Positions 26,455-35,364 are shown, counted from the stretch's first letter. The stretch is DNA of 64,000 nt from Haloarchaeobius sp. FL176 (GCF_024609245.1 NZ_JANJYH010000003.1:186001-250000); one strand, 5' to 3'. The notes: generated by a model from the letters alone, not told the origin. Made by a program: numbers and translations.

Positions 26455-27381
26455 TCAGAACGGGCCTCTGCCGCCACCGCCGCCGCGACGGCCGCCGCCG
26501 AGGCTGGTCTCCCGCGGGAGGCTCACCTTGTCCTTCACGTACTGGCCGTACAGCAGGCCAAGGATGAGACCGAACAGGTGTGCGCCGTGGGCGACGTTCC
26601 CCCCGGGGGCGACACTGCCACCGATGACGCCAGTGACGCTGACGAGGGCGTACAGCCCGGTGAGCACCCAGATGGGCGTCGGGATGATGAAGTAGATGAG
26701 CACGGTGAGGTTCGGTCGGATGACCGTCAGCACGCCCATCAGGGCCAGGGCCGCGCCGGAGGCCCCGTACAGCGCCGTCGGTTCGCCCGTCACGAGCGCG
26801 AGGCCGATCTGTCCGAGCCCGGCGAGGACGCCGCTCGCGAGGAACAGGAAGATGTAGTCGCGGCTGCCGACGTACTCCTCGACCAGCCGGCCGAAGAAGA
26901 ATATCACGATGCTGTTGCCGGCGATGTGATAGAGGCCACCCGCGTGCGAGAAGATGGAGGTGAACCACGCCCAGACGTACTCGGGGTGCTCGCTCTGGAG
27001 CGTGAAGATGTCGTACCAGAGCTGCTGTTGCTCCGCGAACGGCTCCGGGCTGATCGTCGTGAACGTGGGCAGGATGAAGTACTGGATTCCCCACGTGATC
27101 CACATCAGCCCGAGGAACACGTACGTCATGTTCCCGCGGAAGTACGCCAGCGGGCCGCCACGCCGGAACGGGTCCGAAGTGAGGCCGCTCAGCACGCCGC
27201 CGTCGCTGCTGCTGGAGGTGTCCGTCGTCTCCTCGGCCCAGACGCCCTGCGGGTCGTCCCACTGCAGCCCTGGGCAGTCGTGGTTCTCGGGCAGCCGGTG
27301 GGTGCCACAGAACTTCCCGCCACACCGGTTGCAGGTGTACGGCATGTTCGTCTCGTCGCCGCACTCGTCGCACTTGGCCAT
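26455..27381 (-). CDS. Rhomboid protease with N-terminal AN1-type zinc finger
   Basis: A 308-residue protein. Residues 1-40 form an AN1-like zinc finger (CDECG, CNRCGGKFCGTHR, HDC). A linker follows, then a six-helix rhomboid domain: the HxxGN-type YHIAGNS, catalytic serine near 208 in GASGA and histidine near 267 in AHGAHLFG. The C-terminus is Gly/Arg-rich. Rhomboids cut within the membrane; the AN1 finger presumably sits in the cytoplasm and could recruit ubiquitin-like (SAMP) or protein partners. It is second in the leftward run after the acyl-CoA synthetase. Confidence 0.9.
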   Translation of the reverse strand: MAKCDECGDETNMPYTCNRCGGKFCGTHRLPENHDCPGLQWDDPQGVWAEETTDTSSSSDGGVLSGLTSDPFRRGGPLAYFRGNMTYVFLGLMWITWGIQYFILPTFTTISPEPFAEQQQLWYDIFTLQSEHPEYVWAWFTSIFSHAGGLYHIAGNSIVIFFFGRLVEEYVGSRDYIFLFLASGVLAGLGQIGLALVTGEPTALYGASGAALALMGVLTVIRPNLTVLIYFIIPTPIWVLTGLYALVSVTGVIGGSVAPGGNVAHGAHLFGLILGLLYGQYVKDKVSLPRETSLGGGRRGGGGGRGPF

Positions 27382-27434
27382 TGGTCGCCAGTACGAACAC
27401 GGACGGCAAAGGGGTTGGGATTCGGGGACGCGGC

Positions 27435-29048
27435 TCAGTCGTCGTGCTCCTCCTCGCGGAGCTCGATACGGCGGGTCTTCCCCGAACTCGTCTTCGGCAG
27501 CTCGTCGACGAACTCGACCCGGCGGGGGTACTTGTACGGGGCCGTCTCCTCCTTCACGAACTCCTGTATCTCCCCGACGAGTTCGTCCGAGGGCTCGTCG
27601 CCGTCGGCGAGGACGACGTAGGCCTTGACGACGTTCCCGCGCTCCTCGTGGGGGCTGGCGACGGCCGCGGCCTCGGCGACGGCGGGGTGCGCGACGATGG
27701 CATCCTCGACCTCGAACGGGCCGATGCGGTAACCCGAGGAGATGATGATGTCGTCCGCGCGCCCCTCGAAGAAGAGGTAGCCGTCCTCGTCGCGCGAGGC
27801 CAGGTCGCCGGTGCGGTAGTACTCACCCGAGAAGGTCTCGGCGTCGAAGTCGGGTCGCTCGTAGTAGCCGTCGAAGATGGCGGGGGAGTCAACGGGGATG
27901 GCTATCTCGCCGATCTCGCCGTCATCGACCTCCGTCTCGTCCATCGTGTCGATGATGGTCGTCCCGATGCCGGGGCAGGGCCGGCCCATGCTCCCCGGCT
28001 TGACGTCGATGCCGGGGTAGTTCGACGCGACCGCGACCGTCTCCGTCTGGCCGTAGCCGTCGCGCGGGGTGATGCCGAAGGCGTCCTCGAACGCCTGGAT
28101 GGGCTCGCGGTTGAGCGGTTCGCCCGCCGAGAGCGCGTCGGTGAGCGAGAGCTCCCAGTCGTCGAGGTCCTCCTGGGCGAACATCCGGTACTGCGTCGGG
28201 ACGGCACAGAGCTTCGTGATCTCCTCCTCCGCGAGGAGGTCGAGGAACGTCGCGGGCTCGAACTCGCCCTCGTAGACGAACTGCGTCGCCCCCGCGGTGA
28301 GCGCGACGCCGACCGGGCTCCAGAACCACTTCGCCCAGCCGGTTCCCGTCGTCGCCCAGAGGTACTCCTCGGAGAGGTCGGTGTCGTCGTCGATGCCCCA
28401 CCAGTAGCGGCCGTTGATGCGGTTGAAGCAGTACAGCCAGCGGTGGCGGTGCTGAACCGGCTTCGGCTGGCCGGTCGTCCCGGAGGTGTAGTTGATGGTC
28501 AACGGCGTCTCGGCGCCGAGTTCCGGGCCGTCGTACTCGGCGGCCTGCCCGTCGAGCAGGTCACTGAAGCGGTGCCAGCCCTCCACCTCGCCGTCGAGGG
28601 CGACGAAGTGTTCGAGCGGCGTCTCGTCGGCGACCGGTTCGACCATGTCGCTGAGGGAGTGATGGGCGACCATCACCGACGCCTCGCAGTCGTTCGCGCG
28701 GAACTCGATGTCCTTGGGCTTCAGCAGCTCCGAACACGGCACGAGGAGTGCGCCGACGGCGAGCGCACCGACCTGTACCGCGAAGGCGTCGGGATGCCGT
28801 GGAAAGAGGTGCATGACGCGGTCGCCCTCGCCCACGCCGAGGTCCGACAGCGCGTTGGCGAACCGCTGGGCATCGTCCCAGATGTTGGCGTACGTCCGCA
28901 CTGCCTCCGCGCCGTCCGCGTCCCGGAACCGCACGGCAACGCGGTCCCCGTGCTCGTCGGCGTGGTCCGCGACCACGTCGGGAAGGTTGTACTCGTCCGG
29001 GATGTCCCACTCGAACTCCGCAACCTCGCGCTCGTAGTCGACCTCCAT
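27435..29048 (-). CDS. AMP-forming acyl-CoA synthetase
   Basis: A 537-residue enzyme of the acyl-adenylate family, activating a carboxylic acid with ATP and coenzyme A. The P-loop-like NYTSGTTGQPKP is near residue 190, RDGYGQTETVA is the A5 motif, and YYRTGDLASRDEDGY and the C-terminal lysine motif PKTSSGKTRR complete the set. The length and N-terminal domain resemble medium-chain or acetyl-type synthetases; chain length is not predictable. ATG 29048 is chosen because GAATTATG-type TATA sequence (about 29073-29081) lies 26-30 bases upstream. It is first of a five-gene leftward run. Confidence 0.9.
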   Translation of the reverse strand: MEVDYEREVAEFEWDIPDEYNLPDVVADHADEHGDRVAVRFRDADGAEAVRTYANIWDDAQRFANALSDLGVGEGDRVMHLFPRHPDAFAVQVGALAVGALLVPCSELLKPKDIEFRANDCEASVMVAHHSLSDMVEPVADETPLEHFVALDGEVEGWHRFSDLLDGQAAEYDGPELGAETPLTINYTSGTTGQPKPVQHRHRWLYCFNRINGRYWWGIDDDTDLSEEYLWATTGTGWAKWFWSPVGVALTAGATQFVYEGEFEPATFLDLLAEEEITKLCAVPTQYRMFAQEDLDDWELSLTDALSAGEPLNREPIQAFEDAFGITPRDGYGQTETVAVASNYPGIDVKPGSMGRPCPGIGTTIIDTMDETEVDDGEIGEIAIPVDSPAIFDGYYERPDFDAETFSGEYYRTGDLASRDEDGYLFFEGRADDIIISSGYRIGPFEVEDAIVAHPAVAEAAAVASPHEERGNVVKAYVVLADGDEPSDELVGEIQEFVKEETAPYKYPRRVEFVDELPKTSSGKTRRIELREEEHDD

Positions 29049-29072
29049 AACGTGACGGTGACTAGCACAGAA

Positions 29073-29081
29073 CATAATTCT
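29073..29081 (-). promoter_or_regulatory. Acyl-CoA synthetase TATA box
   Basis: AGAATTATG on the coding strand, centred about 29 bases upstream of the start at 29048. This is the probable promoter of the five-gene run down to 23446. Confidence 0.5.
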
Positions 29082-29148
29082 TCGGCGGCGCGGGTGACAC
29101 GCGGTGCTGTCAGTCGAACGTTGGGCCGCAGGAAGGGGGTGAATCGTA

Positions 29149-29200
29149 GCCGGCGATGCTGTGGACGTCGCCGGCCGACGAACGGTCTCTGGAACCGTTC
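29149..29200 (-). terminator. Two adjacent perfect hairpins
   Basis: GCCGGCGA (29149-29156) pairs with TCGCCGGC (29168-29175) across 11 bases, and GAACGGT (29180-29186) pairs with ACCGTTC (29194-29200) across 7 bases. They follow the stop of the small gene at 29211 by about 10 bases and precede the acyl-CoA synthetase promoter. They are a probable transcription-end or spacer structure for the 29211-29588 gene; no T-run is present. Confidence 0.4.
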
Positions 29201-29210
29201 CGGGATTGGA

Positions 29211-29588
29211 TCAGTGTAGATCCGGTCGAAGTGCCTGATCGACCGCCATGTCGTTCTCGATGGCGGGCGGTGCCGGGGCGAAGCTGCGTTGCAGACGGTC
29301 GCCAACCGTCCGTGCGTGTGCCGCGTCGTCGTCCGGGGGGGACGGGTGCGCGGCGTACGCGAGCAGTTCGGCCCGAAGTCGCCAGCCCTCGAACTGTGTG
29401 AACGAGCGCACGCCAGCTTCGAGTTTCTTCGCAGTCTCGAGTGCCCACCACGGCTGTGGCACGTGGGGCGACTCGCTGTCGTCCGTCAGCGCGGACAGCG
29501 CGACGTGGTGGACGACCCACTCCTCGGCCCGTGAGAGGTCGAGGCGGGTCTGGTTCGGCTGGTTGCGGGTTCGGTTCGTGGTCGACAT
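29211..29588 (-). CDS. Haloarchaeal helical protein, unknown function
   Basis: A 125-residue soluble protein, mostly helical. The segments LSRAEEWVVHHVALSALT, WWALETAKKLEAG and EGWRLRAELLAYA are amphipathic. I recall related haloarchaeal proteins (DUF7853-like) without a function. The frame is open upstream to 29828 through repeat sequence; MSTTNRTRN at 29588 is the sensible start. Confidence 0.55.
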   Translation of the reverse strand: MSTTNRTRNQPNQTRLDLSRAEEWVVHHVALSALTDDSESPHVPQPWWALETAKKLEAGVRSFTQFEGWRLRAELLAYAAHPSPPDDDAAHARTVGDRLQRSFAPAPPAIENDMAVDQALRPDLH

Positions 29589-29826
29589 GGCGTGACTGGG
29601 GAGTTCGTATCCCCTATCATGCAGATGCGACCGTACCCATATCAAGCTGTCAACGAGTTCGGGTGCCGTTTCGAATCTCGATTCGTGTGCCGAACTGCGG
29701 AAGCAGCGTGGGTATCGGTCTGTCTCTCGTGAATCGCCCGAACCACGAACGCCCGGCAAGTCCCACCGTCTGGCCTGCGGTCCGACGAGCCCCCGTTCGC
29801 TGGCAGGCTCGCTCACGGGGACACCC

Positions 29827-29994
29827 ACCGCGACCGCACCGCACCTCGAACCTCCCCAACCGACTGCGTCCCCGGAAATCGGGAATTGCCAGTGGGGACG
29901 GGAGAGCTCCGCTCTCCCGAACCACGATGCTCATCCCCCACGAGTGTCGGCTCGACCGCTCGTTGCGCTCGCGCAGTCTCGCCAGCCGCGCGCC
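29827..29994 (-). repeat. Dispersed intergenic repeat, copy R3 (reversed)
   Basis: In the 540-base gap 29589-30128 and opposite in orientation to R1 and R2. Module b (29844-29868) matches R2 at 24 of 25 positions; module a (29949-29994) is nearly identical to R2 21716-21763. The GCGGT run reads as the 16-mer at 29827-29842, also found at 8381-8396. Between the modules, R3 contains a different 80-base segment with a GGGAGAGC...GCTCTCCC hairpin (29900-29918). The flanks 29589-29826 and 29995-30128 hold nothing else recognisable. Confidence 0.65.
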
Positions 29995-30128
29995 GACGGC
30001 TGGTTCCTCGATGTCCCCGGCGAGGAGTTGCAATATTTGTAAACCCGGGCGGACAGACGACCCCGCGCACCGGTACCCGGATCTCGTCGGCGTGGGAGTT
30101 TTTGGTCCCGCGGGCCCGACTCCCGTGT

Positions 30129-30566
30129 GTGAAAGCGTACGAACAGAAGCAGCTGCTCGCCCGGGTCGACCGCGAGGGGGCGACCGTGGGCGCGGACATC
30201 CCCGAGCGCATCGACGTGCAGGGCGAGCCCATCGACCTGCAGTCGTTCGTCTTCGAGATCAAGCGCCGGGACACCATCCCGGCGGGCGAGCGCGAGCGGG
30301 TCCAGCAGGCGAAGAAGAACCTGCGGCGCGAGCGGCTCCAGCGCCGGCAGCGCCTCGAGGACGACTGGGCCGACATGAGCTGGACGGAGGGCGAGGAGGT
30401 TGTCGAGGCCATCATCGGGCTGGACCGCGCGCTGAACGCGTTGGAGAGCCTCGGCCCGACGAACATCGAGGCCGAAGCCGACGCGAAGGACGCCGCAGAC
30501 AAGAAACGCTGGATGAACTTCCTGAAGAAGGCCCTCGGCCACGAGGGCGGTGGACCACGAACATGA
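30129..30566 (+). CDS. DUF5788-type protein
   Basis: A 145-residue charged helical protein starting at GTG 30129. It has an N-terminal segment (KAYEQKQLLARVDREGATVG) followed by long basic/acidic helices rich in Arg-Glu (AKKNLRRERLQRRQRLEDDW). I recognise it as the haloarchaeal DUF5788 type; no function is known. Its TGA overlaps the ATG of polX (ATGA, 30563-30566), so the two are translationally coupled and probably functionally linked to DNA repair. Confidence 0.65.
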   Translation: MKAYEQKQLLARVDREGATVGADIPERIDVQGEPIDLQSFVFEIKRRDTIPAGERERVQQAKKNLRRERLQRRQRLEDDWADMSWTEGEEVVEAIIGLDRALNALESLGPTNIEAEADAKDAADKKRWMNFLKKALGHEGGGPRT

Positions 30567-32302
30567 GCCTACAGGACGACGTCGCCGCACGACTGGAGGA
30601 GATGGCGAACCTGCTCGAAGCAGACGACGTGGAGTACAAGCCGAACGCCTACCGTCGCGCCGCAGAGAGCATCCGCGACTACCAGGGGTCGTTCGACGAC
30701 CTCGTCGCGGAGGGTGCCGACGCCATCAGCGAACTCGACCACGTCGGCGACGCCATCTCCTCGAAGGTGGTGGAGTATGCCGAGACAGGCGAAATCGGCG
30801 AGCTAGAGGAGCTGCGAGAGCGCTATCCCGTCGACCTCGATGCCCTGCTCAGGGTGGAGGGCGTGGGGCCGAAGACGGTCGGGACGCTGTACGACGAGCT
30901 CGACGTCCGGAGCCTCGAAGACCTCGAGTCGGCCGCACGCGCGGAGCGCATCCGCGAGCTGCACGGCTTCGGGCCGAAGACGGAGGAGAACATCCTCGGG
31001 AACATCGAGTTCGCCAAGTCGGCGGGCGAGCGGACGCTGCTCGGGGACGCCCGGCCGCTCGCGGACGACCTCGTGGACTACCTCTCCGGCGCGTCGCCGG
31101 TCGCACACGTCGAGGTCGCGGGTTCCCTGCGGCGCTGGCGCGCGACCATCGGCGACATCGACGTGCTCGTCGGCACCGACGACGGTGCGGCCGCCATCGA
31201 CGCCTTCCTCGGCTGGGACGGCACCGACGACGTCATCGAGGCCGGCACCGAGAAGGCCAGCGTGCGCAGTGACGGGATGCGCGTCGACCTCCGCGTCGTC
31301 GTCCCCGACGAGTTCGGCTCCGCGCTCCAGTACTTCACCGGCAGCAAGGCGCACAACGTCGCCCTCCGCAACTACGCCATCGACCGCGGCCTGAAGCTCA
31401 ACGAGTACGGCGCGTTCGACGTGAGCGAGGTTGCCGACCCCGACGCGGGCCAGCGGGTCGGCGACCGCGTCGCCGGAACCGACGAGGCGTCGATGTACGA
31501 CGCGCTCGGCCTCCCGAGGATTCCGCCCGAGATGCGGGAGGACCGCGGGGAGATCGCTGCCGCCGCGGACGACGAACTCCCCGAACTCGTGACCGAGGAC
31601 GACGTCCAGGGAGATATCCACACCCACACCGACTGGTCAGACGGCGCGGAGTCCATCGGGTCGATGCTCGACGGGGCGGCCGCCTTCGGCCACGACTACA
31701 TCGCCGTCACCGACCACGCGACCGGTCCGGGCGTCGTCGGGGGCGTCGGCGTCCCCGACGAGGAGCTGCTGGCGCAGGCGGACCGGATTCGGGACGTCGC
31801 CGACGACTACGACGTCGAGGTGTTCACGGGCGTCGAGGCGAACATCACCGCCGACGGCGACCTCTCCGTCGACGACGACGTGCTCGCCGAGCTTGACGTG
31901 GTCGTCGCGTCGCCGCACGCCGCGCTCGACGGCGACGGTACCGACCGACTCGTCCGCGCGATGGAGCATCCCGCCGTCGACATCCTCGGCCATCCGACCG
32001 GCAGGCTGCTGAACCAGCGCTCCGGCCTGGACGTCGACGCCGAGGCGCTCGCCGAGGCCGCCGCGCGGGCGGGCGTCGCACTGGAGATCAACAGCGACCC
32101 GCACCGGCTCGACCTCTCCGGCGGCCCCGTGAAGGCCGCCGTCGACGCCGGCGCGACGATCGCCATCGACACCGACGCCCACCGCACGCCGTCGTTCGGA
32201 TACGTCCGCTTCGGCGTCCACACCGCCCGGCGCGGCTGGGCCGAGGCCGCCGACGTACTGAACACGCGTGATGCCGACGGCGTCCGTGAGTTCCTGCACT
32301 GA
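30563..32302 (+). CDS. polX: DNA polymerase X with PHP domain
   Basis: A 579-residue bacterial/archaeal PolX, a gap-filling repair polymerase with a C-terminal PHP 3'-5' exonuclease. It starts with the 8-kDa-like helical domain (YRRAAESIRDY), two helix-hairpin-helix motifs (VEGVGPKTVGTLYDEL, LHGFGPKTEENIL), the nucleotidyltransferase metal site GSLRRWRATIGDIDVLVG and the NKTAL-like thumb. The PHP domain begins near 350 with IHTHTDWSDG and ends with DTDAHR. It overlaps the previous gene by 4 bases and the next by 1 base (TGATG). Confidence 0.95.
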   Translation: MSLQDDVAARLEEMANLLEADDVEYKPNAYRRAAESIRDYQGSFDDLVAEGADAISELDHVGDAISSKVVEYAETGEIGELEELRERYPVDLDALLRVEGVGPKTVGTLYDELDVRSLEDLESAARAERIRELHGFGPKTEENILGNIEFAKSAGERTLLGDARPLADDLVDYLSGASPVAHVEVAGSLRRWRATIGDIDVLVGTDDGAAAIDAFLGWDGTDDVIEAGTEKASVRSDGMRVDLRVVVPDEFGSALQYFTGSKAHNVALRNYAIDRGLKLNEYGAFDVSEVADPDAGQRVGDRVAGTDEASMYDALGLPRIPPEMREDRGEIAAAADDELPELVTEDDVQGDIHTHTDWSDGAESIGSMLDGAAAFGHDYIAVTDHATGPGVVGGVGVPDEELLAQADRIRDVADDYDVEVFTGVEANITADGDLSVDDDVLAELDVVVASPHAALDGDGTDRLVRAMEHPAVDILGHPTGRLLNQRSGLDVDAEALAEAAARAGVALEINSDPHRLDLSGGPVKAAVDAGATIAIDTDAHRTPSFGYVRFGVHTARRGWAEAADVLNTRDADGVREFLH

Positions 32303-32781
32303 TGCGGTACCTCCTCGACGCGATGCTCGGCAACCTCGCGACGTACCTGCGGCTCTGCGGCCACGACACGCTCTACGCGCTGGACCGGGACGTGGAGGCC
32401 GACGACGCCGTGCTCGCGCTCGCGACCGGGGAGCACCGCAGCCTCGTCACCCGTGACGAATACCTCGCCACGCGGGCCGAACGGTCGATTCTGCTCCGGG
32501 AACGCGAGACAGAGCCACAGCTCCGGGAACTCGCTGCCGCAGGGGTCGACCTCACTCCCGCCGCGGAACCAGTCCACTGCGGCCGGTGCAACGGTCGGCT
32601 CGCCCGGGTGGAGGCCGACGATTCGGCCGACCGCCCCGAGTACGTCCCCGACGATGTCGCACCGGTCTGGCGCTGTCGGGACTGTGGCCAGCGGTTCTGG
32701 AAGGGGAGTCACTGGGACCGGATGGCGGCGACGCTTTCGGACGTGCGAGAGTCGTCAGGCGAGAGGGCAGTTGACGGCTAG
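32302..32781 (+). CDS. Mut7-C RNase-domain protein
   Basis: A 159-residue protein of the Mut7-C family, a PIN-like nuclease fold. The start RYLLDAMLGNLATYLRLCG carries the conserved Asp6, then LVTRDEYLA with a further acidic site, and the C-terminal half has a four-cysteine zinc ribbon (CGRCNGRL...CRDCGQRFWKGSHW). Family members are thought to be RNases. The ATG shares its A with the polX stop (TGATG), so translation is coupled. Its TAG overlaps the TAG of the convergent gene in a CTAG. Confidence 0.88.
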   Translation: MRYLLDAMLGNLATYLRLCGHDTLYALDRDVEADDAVLALATGEHRSLVTRDEYLATRAERSILLRERETEPQLRELAAAGVDLTPAAEPVHCGRCNGRLARVEADDSADRPEYVPDDVAPVWRCRDCGQRFWKGSHWDRMAATLSDVRESSGERAVDG

Positions 32782-33740
32782 TTGTTCGGTTCCCACTGCT
32801 GGCACGCCTCCATGTCGTCCATGACCTCGCTGTGCGCGCCGCAGTAGGGCTGCATCCCGCGGTTCGTCCGGACGTACTCGAAGTGCTGGCAGTTACCGCA
32901 GTAGCGGTCCGCGAGGCTCTTCTCCTGTCGGCTGTCCCCCGACTGGAGCACCTCGCCGTCGTCGTAGCCGTCCATCGGCGACTGGATGTCCTGCGTCGAC
33001 GCCCCGCCGTCGCTCGTCGCCGTGCCCCCGGCACCGAGTCCGGGCGAGGAAGCACCGGGAGACGCTCGGGACGTGGCGTTCGGAGCCCCGCCTGTCCCAC
33101 TCGCTGACGACGATGCCGGGCCCGACGCGGGCTGGTTCGTCTGCGTCTCGACCGAGCCGTCGGGGTCCGCGCCGAACATCCCGACGCCACCCCGGGCCGC
33201 CTGCTCGGCGTGCTCGGCCGGTACCTCGACGACGCGGGTCTCGCCCTCGCGAGTGACCTCCATCGTGACGGTGCCGCCCGGGTCGTTGCGCGTCTTGAAC
33301 GTCACGACGGCACTGAACAGGCAGCCGATGGAGGCGAAGACGCCGAAGGAGTACACCGCCGCGACGAGCAGGGTGAGTCCCGTGCGCTCCTGCGGGCCCG
33401 TCACCCAGTACGCCGGGTAGGCGTACCAGAACAGCGCGACGCCGAGCACGCAGAGGCTCGCCCCGATGGCCGCGGCAGCCCGGATGCGTTTGCTCGCCGG
33501 CAGGACGGTGAACACGCCCACGAGCACCGCCGGGACGCCGAGCCCGCCGAGCACCCCGGCGACCTTCCGGGCGTCGTAGACGCCCACGCCGACCGCACCG
33601 AGCAGGTCGGTTCCCCCGACGAGGATGCCCACCACCGTGAGCAACGCCCCGGCCGCGAACAGCGCGACCCCCAGGTAGAAACGCCGGAGGTCGTCGACCT
33701 CCCCGACGTTGTCTTCGTACACGTCCGCGAGACTGGTCAT
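32778..33740 (-). CDS. Four-helix membrane protein with disordered linker and zinc-ribbon end
   Basis: A 320-residue protein. Four membrane helices lie in about residues 18-155. A cytoplasmic strand-rich segment (TVTMEVTREGETRVVEVP) follows, then roughly 80 residues of Ser/Gly/Ala-rich linker, and a C-terminal cysteine motif CGNCQHFEYV...YCGAHSEVMDDMEACQQWEPN of ferredoxin/zinc type. I recall this as a haloarchaeal DUF7139-type protein; function is unknown. MTSLADVYEDN at 33740 is the conserved-looking start. Confidence 0.7.
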   Translation of the reverse strand: MTSLADVYEDNVGEVDDLRRFYLGVALFAAGALLTVVGILVGGTDLLGAVGVGVYDARKVAGVLGGLGVPAVLVGVFTVLPASKRIRAAAAIGASLCVLGVALFWYAYPAYWVTGPQERTGLTLLVAAVYSFGVFASIGCLFSAVVTFKTRNDPGGTVTMEVTREGETRVVEVPAEHAEQAARGGVGMFGADPDGSVETQTNQPASGPASSSASGTGGAPNATSRASPGASSPGLGAGGTATSDGGASTQDIQSPMDGYDDGEVLQSGDSRQEKSLADRYCGNCQHFEYVRTNRGMQPYCGAHSEVMDDMEACQQWEPNN

Positions 33741-33833
33741 GGACCCGTGTTGGGCCTCCCACCACAAAACAGTACGTCAGACATCGGGGTCGGAAGCGAA
33801 AGGTTGAATCGACGCGGTTGCAAAGCCCCGACC

Positions 33834-34124
33834 ATGGCTGACGAGGAGGAAGCAGACGCAGAACCCGCCGTCGAGCTCGGCGAGGGCCAGCCCGTCGAGG
33901 GCGCACCGCTCGCACGAGTCACGTCCCGCCTGACCTGGCCCATCAAGAAGAGCCGACTGGAGACCCTCGAGGGCGACGCCGTCATCCGGACGCCCGACGG
34001 GCCGACCGAACTCTCCGCGGCGCTCGAAGACGTGGACATCACGTACTTCGAGAAGCGCCAGGAGTTCGAGGAAGCCGTCCGCGACGTCGTCGGTCGCGGC
34101 CCCGTCGCGACCGCGGACGAGTAG
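33834..34124 (+). CDS. DUF5789-type small protein
   Basis: A 96-residue acidic protein with a compact middle (LARVTSRLTWPIKKSRLETLEGDAVIRTPDGPTELSAALEDV). It resembles the haloarchaeal DUF5789 family; no function is known to me. It is followed after 4 bases by a CPBP-type membrane protease gene, so the pair is likely co-transcribed. Confidence 0.65.
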   Translation: MADEEEADAEPAVELGEGQPVEGAPLARVTSRLTWPIKKSRLETLEGDAVIRTPDGPTELSAALEDVDITYFEKRQEFEEAVRDVVGRGPVATADE

Positions 34125-34128
34125 AGCC

Positions 34129-34863
34129 GTGTCGAGCCAGGACGCCGGTATCGTCACCACGGCCGTCGACTGGCTCCGTCCCAGACTGGCGTCCCTGCGC
34201 TGGTCGCGTCTCTCCTGGACCGCGAAGTCGCTCGTCGTCGGCGCGGCCCTCTCGATACTCTGGATGACGTTCCACCAGCCCGGGCTGGACCAGCGGCTCG
34301 TCGTCGACGGTCTCATCTTCTTCTGCGGGCCGATGGCCCTCGCGGCGTACTACGGCAAGGACATCGGCTACCGTATCGACCGCACCGCGGTGCGAAACGC
34401 CGCACTGCTCGCGCTGTTCGTCTTCCCGTTCTACCTCGTCGGCTCGTCGCTGCCGTCGATCCGTGCGTACTATCCGATGTGGGCGACGGCCGCCGAACTC
34501 CGCGAGCCCGGGGCCTTTGCCGCCCACGCCGCCAAGCAGTTCGCGCTCGTCGTCGCCGTCGAGACGTACTACCGTGGCTTGCTCTGTGTGGGCGTCGGCG
34601 AACGATTCGGCATCAAGGCCGCGTTCATCAGCCCCGTGATCTACGCGGTACATCACATCGCCAAACCCCCGATAGAGCTGCTACTCTCCGGGCCGACGGA
34701 CGTGCTGTTCGGCGCGGTCGACTACAAGAGCGGCTCCATCTTGCCCTCGGTCTTCGCCCACGGGGCCGGGCTGGTGCTGCTCGACTGGCTGGTCATCCAC
34801 GACCCGGTCATCCCGCCGGAGACGGTGTCCAGCTGGCTGGAGTGGTTGCCCTTCGCGCTGTAG
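34129..34863 (+). CDS. CPBP-type intramembrane protease homologue
   Basis: A 244-residue membrane protein with six or so helices, starting at GTG 34129. It carries a reduced CPBP (Abi) motif set: ETYYRG near 145-150 in place of EExxxR, a histidine in AVHHIAKP near 174 and another in SVFAHGAGLVLLD near 210. These residues are the presumed glutamate-histidine active site, but the second glutamate of the first motif is replaced by threonine, so activity is uncertain. Family members include CAAX-type prenyl endopeptidases. Confidence 0.7.
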   Translation: MSSQDAGIVTTAVDWLRPRLASLRWSRLSWTAKSLVVGAALSILWMTFHQPGLDQRLVVDGLIFFCGPMALAAYYGKDIGYRIDRTAVRNAALLALFVFPFYLVGSSLPSIRAYYPMWATAAELREPGAFAAHAAKQFALVVAVETYYRGLLCVGVGERFGIKAAFISPVIYAVHHIAKPPIELLLSGPTDVLFGAVDYKSGSILPSVFAHGAGLVLLDWLVIHDPVIPPETVSSWLEWLPFAL

Positions 34864-34899
34864 CATACGTTTTTGTCCGTCCGCACCGCCTGTCGAACT

Positions 34900-35364
34900 A
34901 TGGCACTCGAATCCAACGACGACAGCGACGTCGAACTCCAGACTCCGAGCGACGACGAGATCGGCAAGAAGCAGGCCACACTCGAGATGGGACACGAGGA
35001 GGCCATCGAGCACGTCCGCGAGGCGTTCGCCGAGGCTGGTTTCGGCGTCGCGGTCGAGTTCTCCGTCTCCGACATGCTCGCCGAGAAGATCGGTGCCGAC
35101 CGCGACCCGTACTACGTCCTCGGGGCCTGCAACCCGGAGATGGCCGACCGCGGGCTCGACATGAGCCCGGAGCTCGGCGGACTGATGCCGTGTAACGTCG
35201 TCGTCTGGGAGGCGGAGCCCGGTCGACAGCACGTCTACCACGTCTCGATCATGAAGATCGCGCCGCTGCTGGGGATGGCGCCACAGGACGAAGACTGGGA
35301 GGAGCTGATCGCCGACACCGGCGAGCTCGTCGAGGCCGCGTTCGAGAACCTCGACAGCGCCTGA
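34900..35364 (+). CDS. DUF302 domain protein
   Basis: A 154-residue protein with a DUF302 fold: the HEEAIEHVREAFAEAGFGV helix-strand, EFSVSDMLAEKIG, then YYVLGACNPEMADRGLDMSPELGGLMPCNVVVWE. This domain is found in many prokaryotes and binds small ligands, but its role is unknown. A TATA-like CGTTTTTGT lies 24-32 bases before ATG 34900, fitting a leaderless transcript; the slightly longer start at 34873 would place the ATG upstream of the predicted transcription start. Confidence 0.8.
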   Translation: MALESNDDSDVELQTPSDDEIGKKQATLEMGHEEAIEHVREAFAEAGFGVAVEFSVSDMLAEKIGADRDPYYVLGACNPEMADRGLDMSPELGGLMPCNVVVWEAEPGRQHVYHVSIMKIAPLLGMAPQDEDWEELIADTGELVEAAFENLDSA

